In this document: positions 29,271 to 37,368 of the stretch, in pieces
Position numbering within the stretch: position 1 is the first letter of the stretch
How the letters are laid out: each line of letters starts with the position of its first letter
NCBI RefSeq assembly: GCF_016406325.1
Contig: NZ_CP066370.1
Location: 930,001 to 994,000 of the forward strand
Length of the DNA stretch: 64,000 nucleotides
Origin: Shewanella putrefaciens
GTDB lineage: Bacteria > Pseudomonadota > Gammaproteobacteria > Enterobacterales > Shewanellaceae
Direction: 5' to 3'
Notes under the pieces: model-generated
The model's input: only the letters and a program-made list of their open reading frames with translations
Databases searched by the model: none
Told to the model about the DNA's origin: nothing
Made by a program: the position numbers and the translations under genes

Positions 29271-30248
29271 ATGCCGCGCCCAAGAAGAACTCAGATCAGT
29301 GTTGAGGACACGCCTTTCTACCATTGTTGCAGTCGTGTCGTTCGACGTGCTTTTTTATGTGGCGATGATGATTACTCAGGTAAAAACTATGACCATCGCC
29401 GAGCTTGGGTTGAGTCGTTATTGTTTAAACTTGAAGCGATTTTTGCGATAGATGTGGTTGCCTTTGCGGTGATGTCCAATCATCTACATGTGGTTTTACG
29501 CATTGATGTAGAGACAGCAAACCGCTGGAGCGATAGGGAGGTGCTTGAGCAATGGCATAAGTTATTTAAAGGCAATGAATTAACGCAAAAATTCGCTAAA
29601 GGTGAGTTGGTCGAGGCCCATGAGGTCAACAGATTAAAACATAGCATCGCGACGTATCGAAGCCGTTTATGTGACATCAGTTGGTTCATGCGTTGCTTAA
29701 ATGAGCCGATAGCAAGGCAAGCAAATCAAGAAGATAACTGTACAGGTCGTTTCTGGGAAGGCCGTTTTAAATCGCAGGCCTTACTCGATGAGACCGCAGT
29801 TTTAGCCTGTATGGCGTATGTTGATTTGAATCCTATCAGAGCTAAAATGGCCAATACACTGGAGCAATCAGATCACACCAGTATTCAACTGCGTATTCGG
29901 GCAGCATTGAAAGGTGAGCAGCCCAAAAATCTACTGCCTTTTATTGGTAATGAACGCGAAAACCAGCCCAATGGCATTGCGTTTTCATTAGTAGATTATC
30001 TTCAATTGGTGGAGGATACAGGTCGAATTATTCGAAATGACAGATGTGGTGCTATCAGTGACAATAGCGCTAAGCTACTGACGAGTTTGAATATCCAACA
30101 AGACAACTGGCTCAAGCTCACCACAGAGTTTGGCAAGTTGTTTCATGGCCCTGTGGGAACATTGCAAGAACTTACCGATTACTGTGAGCATTTAGAGAAG
30201 CGACGACGGCACTTTGCGTCTTGCTGCCAGCACCTCAAAGCTGGCTGA
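29271..30248 (+). mobile_element. REP-associated tyrosine transposase (RAYT, IS200/IS605-like), intact
   Basis: A 325-residue single-strand transposase of the Y1 HUH type. The histidine pair is seen in AVMSNHLHVVLRI and the family segments [16 protein letters not shown] and CMAYVDLNPIRAKMA are present; these are characteristic of the RAYT group, which moves or maintains REP palindromes. The start at 29271 (MPRPRRTQIS) has GGGAGGATTTGCT upstream. The gene is followed by a CCAACC/GGTTGG hairpin and a 3' tail whose end (30435-30451) recurs after the decayed second copy. No IS200-like passenger gene is present. It appears intact and may still be active. Confidence 0.85.
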
Positions 30249-30434
30249 CTTCGAGCCTATTCATCGGCTTTACCTTTTAAAACGGCCAACCAGACAATGG
30301 GTTGGGTGACTCTTGCTAAAAATCACTATTTTTCCATCAAATTGCCCGATTTAGTCGATCATCATCCATTTGAAGCATACCTTGTCAGTCTTTTTGCGAC
30401 TAAGTGACTTTCCGTTGCTTGAAGCCAAGCCCAG

Positions 30435-30451
30435 AGTGCATTATGTTGTTG
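30435..30451 (+). repeat. Tail repeat, copy 1 of 2
   Basis: AGTGCATTATGTTGTTG is identical to 31495-31511. Each copy lies about 190 bases after a RAYT gene and is followed by a similar GG(G/A)TGGCC segment. They mark the 3' ends of two related units arranged head to tail. Between the RAYT stop and this repeat I see no gene. Confidence 0.7.
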
Positions 30452-30477
30452 TTTTAACTTGGGTGGCCTAATTCATG

Positions 30478-31315
30478 TTTGCTATTGATGTGGCCGCCTT
30501 TGCACTCTTGTAAATGAACGGGAGGGTCGAATCATCTCCATGTGGTGCTGCGGGTCGATATCGACAGCGCGAATCGTTGGACTGACCACGAAGTACTTGA
30601 GCAGTGGCATAAGTAGTTTAAAGGCGATGAATTAACACAAAAATTCGCTAAAGGTGAGTTGGTTGAGGCCATGAGGTCAACAGGTTAAGGCATGCAATTG
30701 CCATTTATCGCAGTCGATTATGTGATATCAGTTGGTTTATGCGCTGCCTCAACGAACCCATCGCAAGACAAACGAATCAAGAAGATAACTGTACAGGTCG
30801 TTTCTGGGAAGGGCGATTTACCTATTTCTTTTATAGAGAATCAAGCTCTACTCGATGAAGCCGCAATGTTAACCTGCATGGCCTACGTTGATTTGAATCC
30901 CATTAGAGCCCAACTGGCTGATACACCAGAACAATCCGACCATACCAGTATTCAACTGCGTATTCGGGCCGCATTGAAAGGTGAGCAGCCTAAAAATCTA
31001 CTGCCTTTTATCGTTAATGAGCGCGACAACCAGCCCAATGGCATTGCGTTTTTATTATCGGACTACCTTGAATTGGTCGATGATACAGGCCGAATTATTC
31101 GAAGCGACAAACGTGGGGCAATCAGTGAGAATAGTGCTAAGTTACTGGCAAGATTAAATATCTCACATGACAATTGGCTCAAGCTCACTACTGAGTTTGG
31201 CAAGCTATTTCGCGGTCCGGTGGGTACGCTGCAAGAACTCACTGATTACTGCGAACATCTAGAAAAGCGACGACGGCACTTTGCCGCAAGCTGTCAGCAC
31301 TTTCACAGCAACTAA
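30478..31315 (+). pseudogene. Decayed second copy of the RAYT transposase gene
   Basis: From 30478 the sequence matches the upstream transposase from about its residue 67 (FAIDVVAFA), but an in-frame stop follows within a dozen codons, a short insertion replaces the NHLHVV segment so the catalytic histidines are lost, and further stops and frameshifts occur near 30615 and 30680. A rearranged patch near 30820-30850 (CTATTTCTTTTATAG) shifts the frame. From 30851 the C-terminal part, beginning [24 protein letters not shown], is collinear with the intact gene to the end. The N-terminal 66 codons are missing. Nucleotide identity looks near 85-90% by eye. Confidence 0.8.
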
Positions 31316-31494
31316 CTGTAATCCTGCTTAACCAAACCCATCACTACCCATTTGTTTTATTGGGTGGATTAGCATGTCTTAAATACACCATTTTTAATGA
31401 GTTAGCTCATTTTCATGCCTTAGCTTTAGCTCTTCAACTTTTGATGACTCTCATTTACTCCATTTTAGTTAGTACAAGTTGTAGACAAACCGAA

Positions 31495-31511
31495 AGTGCA
31501 TTATGTTGTTG
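31495..31511 (+). repeat. Tail repeat, copy 2 of 2
   Basis: Identical to 30435-30451 and followed by GATCTAAAATGGATGGCC. It ends the decayed unit. An ACCCA...TGGGT hairpin after the pseudogene is the counterpart of the CCAACC/GGTTGG hairpin after copy 1. Confidence 0.7.
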
Positions 31512-31530
31512 ATCTAAAATGGATGGCCAG

Positions 31531-31583
31531 ATTTTTAGATTTTTTAGATTTTTTAGATTTTTTAGATTTTTTAGATTTTTTAG
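31531..31583 (+). repeat. Tandem repeat of a 9-bp unit
   Basis: One 8-base ATTTTTAG is followed by five perfect ATTTTTTAG units. The array lies between the tail repeat and the attC-like site. Such arrays change length by slippage; no gene overlaps it. Confidence 0.9.
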
Positions 31584-31600
31584 ATGGTCAGATTTTTTAC

Positions 31601-31660
31601 CTCTGACAATTCATTCAAGCAGACGCCGCTTCGCGTCGCGGCTTAATTCTGTCGTTGTGT
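31601..31660 (+). other. attC-like integron recombination site (59-base element), degenerate
   Basis: The 60-bp segment has the size and layout of an attC site. Left end CTCTGAC (consensus RYYYAAC) is followed by AATTCATTCAAGC, GACGC-CGCTTC-GCGTC at the centre and GCGGCTTAATT, closing at GTTGTGT (consensus GTTRRRY with one mismatch). The interior strongly resembles the attC of aadA-type cassettes. Both simple core sites are imperfect, so it may no longer recombine. The next start codon is 33 bases beyond it, the spacing expected of a cassette gene. No integrase gene is in the window. Confidence 0.55.
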
Positions 31661-31693
31661 GCTTAACGCTGTGTGCTTAAAGGAGTTTTATTG

Positions 31694-32203
31694 GTGAAAT
31701 GGAGTAAGTTGAAATCGCTGGTAGAAGACAAGTTTTCTCAATCCCTTAGTGGGAGAGTTGCTATTTTCAGCACAAGATATGGTAATTGTACTTGTGGTCA
31801 CGCTTGGCTGACACTTGATAAGGAAGTTATCGCTAATTTCTGTACAAGAGCATTCTGGAATCGCGCTGCTGGCGATTACCATTTTAAGGATGGACGGTGG
31901 GTTACAGACTCACCAGTTCCTGAGCATATATCTGCACACCAGAAAAAGTTTTACGGCGAAATGGAGTACGGTGAACTATCAAGGCAAGATGTTTATGAGG
32001 CTTGCTGGAGTTTCGTGCACGATCTTACCATTGATGAGTCTATATCTTCTGAAGATCCTTTAATTCAGTCACTTGCTATGCTTGATAAACGCTTGGGGAA
32101 ACGCAGATTAAAATCTATAGATCAAGCTAAGTTGCACTCTTTAGCAAAAAAGCTACTAACTGTGCGTCTAGAATCCGAAGGTGTTCGAGTGGTAAGCACA
32201 TAA
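31694..32203 (+). CDS. SF0329-like hypothetical protein, possible integron cassette gene
   Basis: A 169-residue soluble protein of unknown function, resembling what I recall as the SF0329 family from its N-terminus (KWSKLKSLVEDKFSQSL, SGRVAIFSTRY, HAWLTLDKEVIANFCT). The GTG at 31694 is preceded by AAAGGAG with eight-base spacing; upstream in-frame starts have no RBS. A cysteine pair CTCGHAW could be metal-binding but is not certain. There is no signal peptide or membrane helix. It stands alone behind an attC-like site, and no second attC is recognisable after it. Cassette origin is an inference. Confidence 0.6.
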   Translation: MKWSKLKSLVEDKFSQSLSGRVAIFSTRYGNCTCGHAWLTLDKEVIANFCTRAFWNRAAGDYHFKDGRWVTDSPVPEHISAHQKKFYGEMEYGELSRQDVYEACWSFVHDLTIDESISSEDPLIQSLAMLDKRLGKRRLKSIDQAKLHSLAKKLLTVRLESEGVRVVST

Positions 32204-32400
32204 CAACCACTCTTGCTCGAACAAACATGCAGGCTTCCTTCACTTTGCTATTATTTTAGTGTGCTCCCATTTGGGGTGTTAACCCATAGAAATTTTTATC
32301 CGAAATTTATGTGTTAGAGCTTAGAACCTAGCTCACTTTTGTCCAAAAACAAGTCGCATATCTACTTTAAAACAAACAGGCTACACCGATGTTAAACAGG

Positions 32401-32503
32401 TGAGCCATGGTGATTGGCGAGACGACCGTCCGCCCCATGGACGGGGCGGTCGAGCATCCACGGATGGACTCGCTGCGTGTCGGTGAGCGAATGCCATGGC
32501 TCA
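32401..32503. repeat. 103-bp branched palindrome (REP/ERIC-like element)
   Basis: The ends are a perfect 10-bp inverted repeat, TGAGCCATGG at 32401-32410 and CCATGGCTCA at 32494-32503. Inside are two further hairpins: CCGCCCC-ATGGA-CGGGGCGG (about 32430-32449) and a GAG...ATCC-AC-GGAT...CTC arm (about 32452-32471). The result would be a cloverleaf-like fold. It lies in a 462-bp gene-free gap and is GC-rich compared with its surroundings. It may be a multicopy intergenic element of this genome. Confidence 0.6.
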
Positions 32504-32665
32504 TCATAAGCCAGCACTTAAAGAATTAAATGACCAAGTTTGATCCTCAGCAGTGCTATCCAGAAATTCTTAAAGTACTTCTGTCCCAAAGTGAGTTTAT
32601 GTTTAATCGAATGACTTAGCTTAAATCTAATCAGTCTAAGATAATGAGGCTTAATTAACTCGTCA

Positions 32666-33010
32666 TTAAGCCCTGAAAAAATACGCGGCAAACCCTGCCC
32701 AACTTAATAGTAAGAGTGTTATGGCAACCCAAGTGGCGGTGGTGAATTGACGTTGAGATACAAATAATTCCTCTGAGTCCTCTTGTTCATCCATGTTATT
32801 CACTGCGCGAGATTTTGCTCTCAACTCTTGTTTACGTGCTTTATCCCGTTCACGAGCTTTGGCTTTTTGAAGCTTTTTATACTCGGCGATGCCTTTTTCA
32901 ATCCCTTGGGCGATGAGTTTTGTTTGCTCTTTGGTTTGTCCCGGTTTTTGGGTGGCTTTTGCTGCAATCATTGCTTCTTGCTGGGTTTCTGTCGAGATAG
33001 TGGGTTTCAT
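32666..33010 (-). CDS. DUF2956 family protein
   Basis: A 114-residue protein with a basic, lysine-rich N-terminal region (TQQEAMIAAKATQKPGQTK, then repeated KARERDKARKQ) that probably forms a long helix, and one C-terminal membrane helix (about residues 91-111, ATWVAITLLLLSWAGFAAYFF). This is the DUF2956 layout, a tail-anchored protein of unknown function common in Shewanella and Vibrio. It is an independent gene downstream of the haem transporter operon on the same strand, 115 bp away; I see no terminator between them. Confidence 0.82.
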   Translation of the reverse strand: MKPTISTETQQEAMIAAKATQKPGQTKEQTKLIAQGIEKGIAEYKKLQKAKARERDKARKQELRAKSRAVNNMDEQEDSEELFVSQRQFTTATWVAITLLLLSWAGFAAYFFRA

Positions 33011-33125
33011 CTGGATTCTGCCTAAGTTAACGCGGCGGTGGCTAAAACATTATCGCTAAAAGTGTAAACGTAGCGATTATACCCACATTGGACTGCAAAA
33101 ACGTAAGTTGATTATCCTGATTTCA

Positions 33126-33950
33126 TTAAAAAATCAGTGGATGTCCCCCCTGTGGGGCGGGGACATATATAGGCTCGTAGTCCCATACTTCTCGAATGAT
33201 ATCTACCGATAGCGCTTCAGTTGGTGTACCTTGGCTTACTATTTCTCCTTGTTTTAATACGATTAATTGGTCGCTATAGCGAGCCGCTTGGTTTAGGTCA
33301 TGCAGTACTACTATCACAGTGTAGGCTTGTTGGTGAGCTAAGTTTTGCGCTAACTCAAGCACTCTATGCTGCTGGGCGAGATCTAATGCCGATGTCGGTT
33401 CATCTAATAACAGTATGGGAGGAAAGGGCGATTGACTGAGCTGAGTTAACACGCGGGCGAGTTGGACTCGCTGTTTTTCACCACCCGAAAGGGTTGGATA
33501 GCTGCGCTTAGCCAGATGAGTTAAACCGACTTCAGCTAGTTTTTGCTCAACAAGAATATCCCCTTCTTTTTTACTGAGAGTTAAGGGGTATAACCCCATA
33601 GCAACGACTTCAGTCACACTAAAGGGAAACGTTAAACTCGCGTGTTGTGGCAGTACCGCTAAGGATTTTGCCAGATCGCTCCTTGGCCAATCCACTAGTT
33701 GGCTATGACCGAGTTGTATGCATTGCCTAGGCGTGCTGATTTCTTGGCAAAGTGCTTTAAGCAAGGTTGATTTTCCTGCACCATTAGGGCCGAGTAATGC
33801 CGTAACTGCGCCTGATTGAAATTGCACATTTATGTCCCGTAATACGGCTTTTTGTCCAATGGATACATTTAGCTGGCAAATATTCAACTGAGTACGCGTT
33901 GCATCTACTGTGCTGGAATAACGCGTTTCTGAAAGATGGCTAGTCAACAT
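33126..33950 (-). CDS. hmuV: Haem ABC transporter ATP-binding protein
   Basis: HmuV hydrolyses ATP to drive haem import through HmuU. The 274-residue protein has Walker [12 protein letters not shown], the Q-loop region LPQHASL, signature [15 protein letters not shown], Walker [13 protein letters not shown] and the switch histidine in [12 protein letters not shown]. It is the last gene of the exbB-exbD-hmuT-hmuU-hmuV series, 12 bases after hmuU. The N-terminal 18 residues are not conserved in what I recall of the family, so an internal start is possible. Confidence 0.92.
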   Translation of the reverse strand: MLTSHLSETRYSSTVDATRTQLNICQLNVSIGQKAVLRDINVQFQSGAVTALLGPNGAGKSTLLKALCQEISTPRQCIQLGHSQLVDWPRSDLAKSLAVLPQHASLTFPFSVTEVVAMGLYPLTLSKKEGDILVEQKLAEVGLTHLAKRSYPTLSGGEKQRVQLARVLTQLSQSPFPPILLLDEPTSALDLAQQHRVLELAQNLAHQQAYTVIVVLHDLNQAARYSDQLIVLKQGEIVSQGTPTEALSVDIIREVWDYEPIYVPAPQGGHPLIF

Positions 33951-33962
33951 AAAAGGGCTCGT

Positions 33963-34994
33963 TTAGGTTAACTTACTGCGTTGTTGCAGTAATAAAAAGA
34001 TAAAGAAAGGCGCGCCAAGCAATGCTGTGACCAGCCCTACGGGTAATTCTGCTGGTGGTAAAAACGCTCTGGCACCAATATCGGCAAGTGCCAGTAAGGT
34101 GGCGCCTAAAAGTGCGCTGAGCGGGAGGAGTTGTCTATGATCTGGGCCGAGTATCATGCGTACCAAGTGAGGTACCACTAAACCGATAAAGCCAATAATG
34201 CCTGTTGCTGCGACGCTAACTCCCACACCGAGTGCGCAGAGTAAAATCAACCTAAGTTTGAGCCTATCAACATCGATCCCAAGATGACGAGCCTCAGCCT
34301 CCCCCAGTAGCAAGGCATTTAGCGCCCTCGCATCTTGATAAAATCGCCAACTGATAAAAACTAAGGTCGCCACACACAGGCTGACATATATCCATTGTGC
34401 TCCTGCAATCGAGCCCATTTGCCAGAGGGTGAGATCCCTCAATGCCATATCATTTGCAAGGTAGGTGAGCACACCAATCCCCGCTCCAGCCAGTGCGGCT
34501 ATTGCAACACCTGAAAGCAATAGGAGCACGACTGAGGTTCCCGTTGGGCTACTGGCAAGGCGATAGACAACAAGCGTTGTTATTAAGCCAGCAACAAAGG
34601 CACTTATTGGGATCATTAAGGGATGGGTGTTGGGTAATAGCACAATACAAATGGCGGCACCAAGCGCTGCGCCAGGCGATACGCCGATAATGCCGGGATC
34701 CGCCAAGGGGTTACGGAATAACCCCTGCATCACAGCTCCACATTGGGCAAGTATTGCTCCCACGGCTAATGCCAGTAATGTCCGTGGCAGGCGCACATTA
34801 TTGATGACAAGTTGTTCATGTGGCGCAATATTGCCAATATTCTGCTGGGTCGCCCAATTGACCACTGCACGCAGGGCATCGATTAAACTGATACTGACAG
34901 GGCCTGTGCTCACTGAGAGTAAGCAGCTTAAGCCTAACAGTATGGTTAGGCCAAGCCAGAGCCAATGGGTTACTTGCCAGCGATTAAGCTGCAT
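33963..34994 (-). CDS. hmuU: Haem ABC transporter permease
   Basis: A 343-residue FecCD/BtuC-type permease with about ten membrane helices, forming the inner-membrane channel for haem delivered by HmuT. Family motifs seen are NVRLPRTLLALAVGAILA, GLFRNPLADPGIIGVSPGAALG, LLLGEAEARHLGIDVDRLK (the EAA-like coupling loop) and GFIGLVVPHLVRM. It sits 11 bases from hmuT and 12 from hmuV, so the three should be translated from one message. Expression should follow the Fur-type site in front of exbB. Confidence 0.93.
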   Translation of the reverse strand: MQLNRWQVTHWLWLGLTILLGLSCLLSVSTGPVSISLIDALRAVVNWATQQNIGNIAPHEQLVINNVRLPRTLLALAVGAILAQCGAVMQGLFRNPLADPGIIGVSPGAALGAAICIVLLPNTHPLMIPISAFVAGLITTLVVYRLASSPTGTSVVLLLLSGVAIAALAGAGIGVLTYLANDMALRDLTLWQMGSIAGAQWIYVSLCVATLVFISWRFYQDARALNALLLGEAEARHLGIDVDRLKLRLILLCALGVGVSVAATGIIGFIGLVVPHLVRMILGPDHRQLLPLSALLGATLLALADIGARAFLPPAELPVGLVTALLGAPFFIFLLLQQRSKLT

Positions 34995-35005
34995 CGCGAC
35001 TATTC

Positions 35006-36052
35006 CTATTTTGAAGGTGTTATTAACGATAGGGACTGTTGACTATTATTGATGAGTGTCGTAGCAAGTGTATCTGCTGCATTTATTGCACTTAATCCGA
35101 GCCCTCCGAGCAGTGCTTGTGCGGCAAGATTTTGAATGTGTCCGTTTTTACCTGCAGGTGTATGAGCGATTAGGGGCATTTCTTGCAGCAACTCTTGGGT
35201 AATTTGCTCATTGGTTTTTTCATCGGGGGTATCGCTTCGTTTTGACAATAGGATAATGTCGGGTTGTAAAGATAAAATTCCCTCTTGAGACAGGGTCTTA
35301 TAACCCTCAAAGTCGGCGATATTCGTCGCGCCGGATAACTCAATAATGATATCTGCCGCGGTACCTTTTCCGCCAACCCGTGCACCGCGCCCTTCTTGCA
35401 ATAACATAAACAGAATTTTAGGTGGGGTAGTAGCATGGTGAATTTGCTGTTTTTTAGCGTGTAAGTTTTGAAGCTGTATATGTAAATCCTGTTTTAATTT
35501 AGTTGCATTATCTTGGCGATCAAGTAACAGACCTAATCTATCCACATTGTCCATTAACTGTGATTCATCGGTTGTTGCGGGTAATTGCACCACTTTAATA
35601 TTGGCCTGTTTGAGTACCTTAAGCGTAGTGTCAGGCCCCATCACATCTGAGCCGATAACCAGTGTGGGGGAAAGCGCGATAATCCCCTCAGCGGAGAGCA
35701 TTCTGTGGTAGCCCAATTTAGCAACATGGCTCAATTGTTCAGGGAGATAGCTGGTGGAGTCGATGGCAACTAATTTATCACCAGCATCAAGTGCAAGTAC
35801 CAGTTCAGTGACACCCGCCCCCGCACTCACTAACCTGATATCTTGCTCGGCGCTCACGGCATTAGGTGGGAAACCTATAGCGGAAAAAACCAGTGTCGAT
35901 GAAAAAAATGCCGTGGTTACAAAACGTGATAGTGATTTATGTGCATGACGTTGTAGCCGATTATTGAGGTGATTTAATCCATTGTTATATCTCAATTGAG
36001 TGATGCATTTTAACGTGATAGTGCTGATAACACTCGCGGTTTGGTACAACAT
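35006..36052 (-). CDS. hmuT: Periplasmic haem-binding protein of the ABC transporter
   Basis: HmuT carries haem across the periplasm to HmuUV. The mature part shows the class III binding-protein fold: IRLVSAGAGVTELVLALDAGDKLVAID, GYHRMLSAEGIIALSPTLVIGSD with the conserved haem-coordinating Tyr region, and GGKGTAADIIIELSGA. The N-terminus is long: the signal-like helix (FVTTAFFSSTLVFSAIGF, cleavage near VSA-EQ) starts about 45 residues in. Two starts compete, ATG 36070 (GGAG, five bases) and ATG 36052 (TAAGGAG, six bases); I choose the latter for its stronger RBS. Confidence 0.88.
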   Translation of the reverse strand: MLYQTASVISTITLKCITQLRYNNGLNHLNNRLQRHAHKSLSRFVTTAFFSSTLVFSAIGFPPNAVSAEQDIRLVSAGAGVTELVLALDAGDKLVAIDSTSYLPEQLSHVAKLGYHRMLSAEGIIALSPTLVIGSDVMGPDTTLKVLKQANIKVVQLPATTDESQLMDNVDRLGLLLDRQDNATKLKQDLHIQLQNLHAKKQQIHHATTPPKILFMLLQEGRGARVGGKGTAADIIIELSGATNIADFEGYKTLSQEGILSLQPDIILLSKRSDTPDEKTNEQITQELLQEMPLIAHTPAGKNGHIQNLAAQALLGGLGLSAINAADTLATTLINNSQQSLSLITPSK

Positions 36053-36137
36053 AATAAACTCCTTATTCATTTATTCTCCGCCGATTGCGATGCGCGGTTT
36101 GCTACTTGTTAACGTGCACTATTGCTCGTTCTCGGGA

Positions 36138-36575
36138 TTATTGTTCCATCAAGATTTGAGTCTGGCTGATGGATTGTGCTTGCAGAAGCGCCAGTAGTTG
36201 CATTAAAGGTTCTACGGGCGCGGCTTTGTCGGCCGCAATAATCACGGTTGCTTCAGGCATCGTCTGAAAACGCGCGGTAAAGGCGGTGCTAAAAGTCGTT
36301 AAGTCAGTAAATGGTTCACCATCAATAGCCCAATAAGGGGCGATTGCCATGATATTGATGGCAATCGTAGGTTTGTTTTCTACCACGCTAATGGCAGAAC
36401 TTGGGCTCTGAGGCACGTCTACTGGCAAGCTGAGTAGTTGACTATTTGCCGTGAGTAGCAGAAACACCAACACGATAAAAATAATGTCGATGAGTGCCGT
36501 TAAATCGATATTTGGTAGCTGATCGGGTGTGGATATCCCATTGGGAGTGATGGATTTATCAGGGGTGATCATCAT
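36138..36575 (-). CDS. exbD: Biopolymer transport protein ExbD
   Basis: ExbD is the small partner of ExbB in the proton-driven motor that energises TonB. The 145-residue protein has one N-terminal membrane helix (LTALIDIIFIVLVFLLLTANS) with the essential aspartate at its start (ALIDIIF), then a periplasmic domain (VDVPQSPSS, KPTIAINIMA). The start codon overlaps the exbB stop as ATGA. It belongs to the haem uptake cluster and presumably serves HugA through the TonB encoded next to it. Confidence 0.92.
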   Translation of the reverse strand: MMITPDKSITPNGISTPDQLPNIDLTALIDIIFIVLVFLLLTANSQLLSLPVDVPQSPSSAISVVENKPTIAINIMAIAPYWAIDGEPFTDLTTFSTAFTARFQTMPEATVIIAADKAAPVEPLMQLLALLQAQSISQTQILMEQ

Positions 36576-37306
36576 TGAGGCTCTGCGTGGGTATTGAGCG
36601 GCTTAATAGGGTTATTAGCTCGCTCAAACGCTTGATATGCATTGGCATTGATAGAGATATCTTCGATACCTGCTAACCAAAGATTAAGTTGATTCAATAT
36701 ATGGCTAGTGCGTAGGCATTGCCCTTGTGCCCAAATTCCAAAAAGATGGGCCGCGGTAATGGCGGGTACGGCAATAATGAGTCCGGCTGCCGTGGTGTTC
36801 ATCGCAAGTCCTAAACCGGCGCTGAGTTGCGCTGGCGTCACTGGGCCTTGGGATTGACCGAGTTCTGCAAACATATCAATCAATCCTAAAACTGTGCCAA
36901 GTAATCCAAGTAAAGGGTTAATAATGCCAATCACTTGTAGTACCTTTAGCCCTGCCTGTAGGTCACGCTGCTGCTTATTGAGCCACAGACTCAGTAATTC
37001 TTCCCTGAGTGTTTTAGGTTGGTGAACTTGCTTGAGCAGTAAGGTGGCACCGCGGGCAAGTAAATCGTTTTGCACACTTGTTTGTGCGAGCAAAGTATTA
37101 ATGTTTTCTGTTGTTGCCGTTGAGGTTGAACGACGAAGATTTTTTATCCATGCCTGTTTTTGCGGCAGGATAGATAACAAGGTTTGATGTAAAAATAAGG
37201 CACTACGTTCAAGACAGATCATTAACGCGAGAAAAGCGCATAACAACAATGGCCAAGTCAGTACGCCAAGCTGTGTCTGTAAAGTTGAAAAGTCGGTCAT
37301 GGGCAT
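36572..37306 (-). CDS. exbB: Biopolymer transport protein ExbB (MotA/TolQ/ExbB family)
   Basis: A 244-residue membrane protein with three hydrophobic segments. The family core is clear: LQVIGIINPLLGLLGTVLGLIDMFAELG followed by TPAQLSAGLGLAMNTTAAGLIIAVPAITAAHLFG, which forms the proton-conducting ring around ExbD. It starts at 37306, 12 bases inside a palindromic Fur-type site on its upstream side, and ends in an ATGA overlap with exbD. The position suggests a separate iron-regulated promoter for exbB-exbD-hmuTUV, apart from tonB. Confidence 0.92.
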   Translation of the reverse strand: MPMTDFSTLQTQLGVLTWPLLLCAFLALMICLERSALFLHQTLLSILPQKQAWIKNLRRSTSTATTENINTLLAQTSVQNDLLARGATLLLKQVHQPKTLREELLSLWLNKQQRDLQAGLKVLQVIGIINPLLGLLGTVLGLIDMFAELGQSQGPVTPAQLSAGLGLAMNTTAAGLIIAVPAITAAHLFGIWAQGQCLRTSHILNQLNLWLAGIEDISINANAYQAFERANNPIKPLNTHAEPQ

Positions 37307-37317
37307 TAAGTCTCTAT

Positions 37318-37336
37318 AATCATGATAATTATCATT
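37318..37336 (-). promoter_or_regulatory. Fur box upstream of exbB
   Basis: The 19-mer AATCATGATAATTATCATT contains a perfect 14-bp palindrome ATGATAATTATCAT and matches 14 of 19 positions of the E. coli Fur consensus. It lies in the 62-bp gap between tonB and exbB, 12 bases before the exbB start. Confidence 0.8.
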
Positions 37337-37368
37337 TGAGCGGTTTGTTTAACGGTCGCCATAAATGG

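Noticed and set aside
31531..31583. Short regular repeats as a CRISPR array
   Set aside because: The units are 9 bp and directly adjacent, with no spacers and no cas genes. It is a simple tandem repeat.
32215..32300. A second attC closing the cassette after the SF0329-like gene
   Set aside because: ATAACAACC just past the stop resembles a left core site, but no matching GTTRRRY end or paired arms follow within a plausible distance.
32530..32619. Possible 29-residue ORF (MTKFDPQQCYPEILKVLL...)
   Set aside because: It is openly readable but has only a weak AAAGAA upstream and no conservation that I can recognise. It may be the stump of a lost gene, but the evidence is too thin to list.
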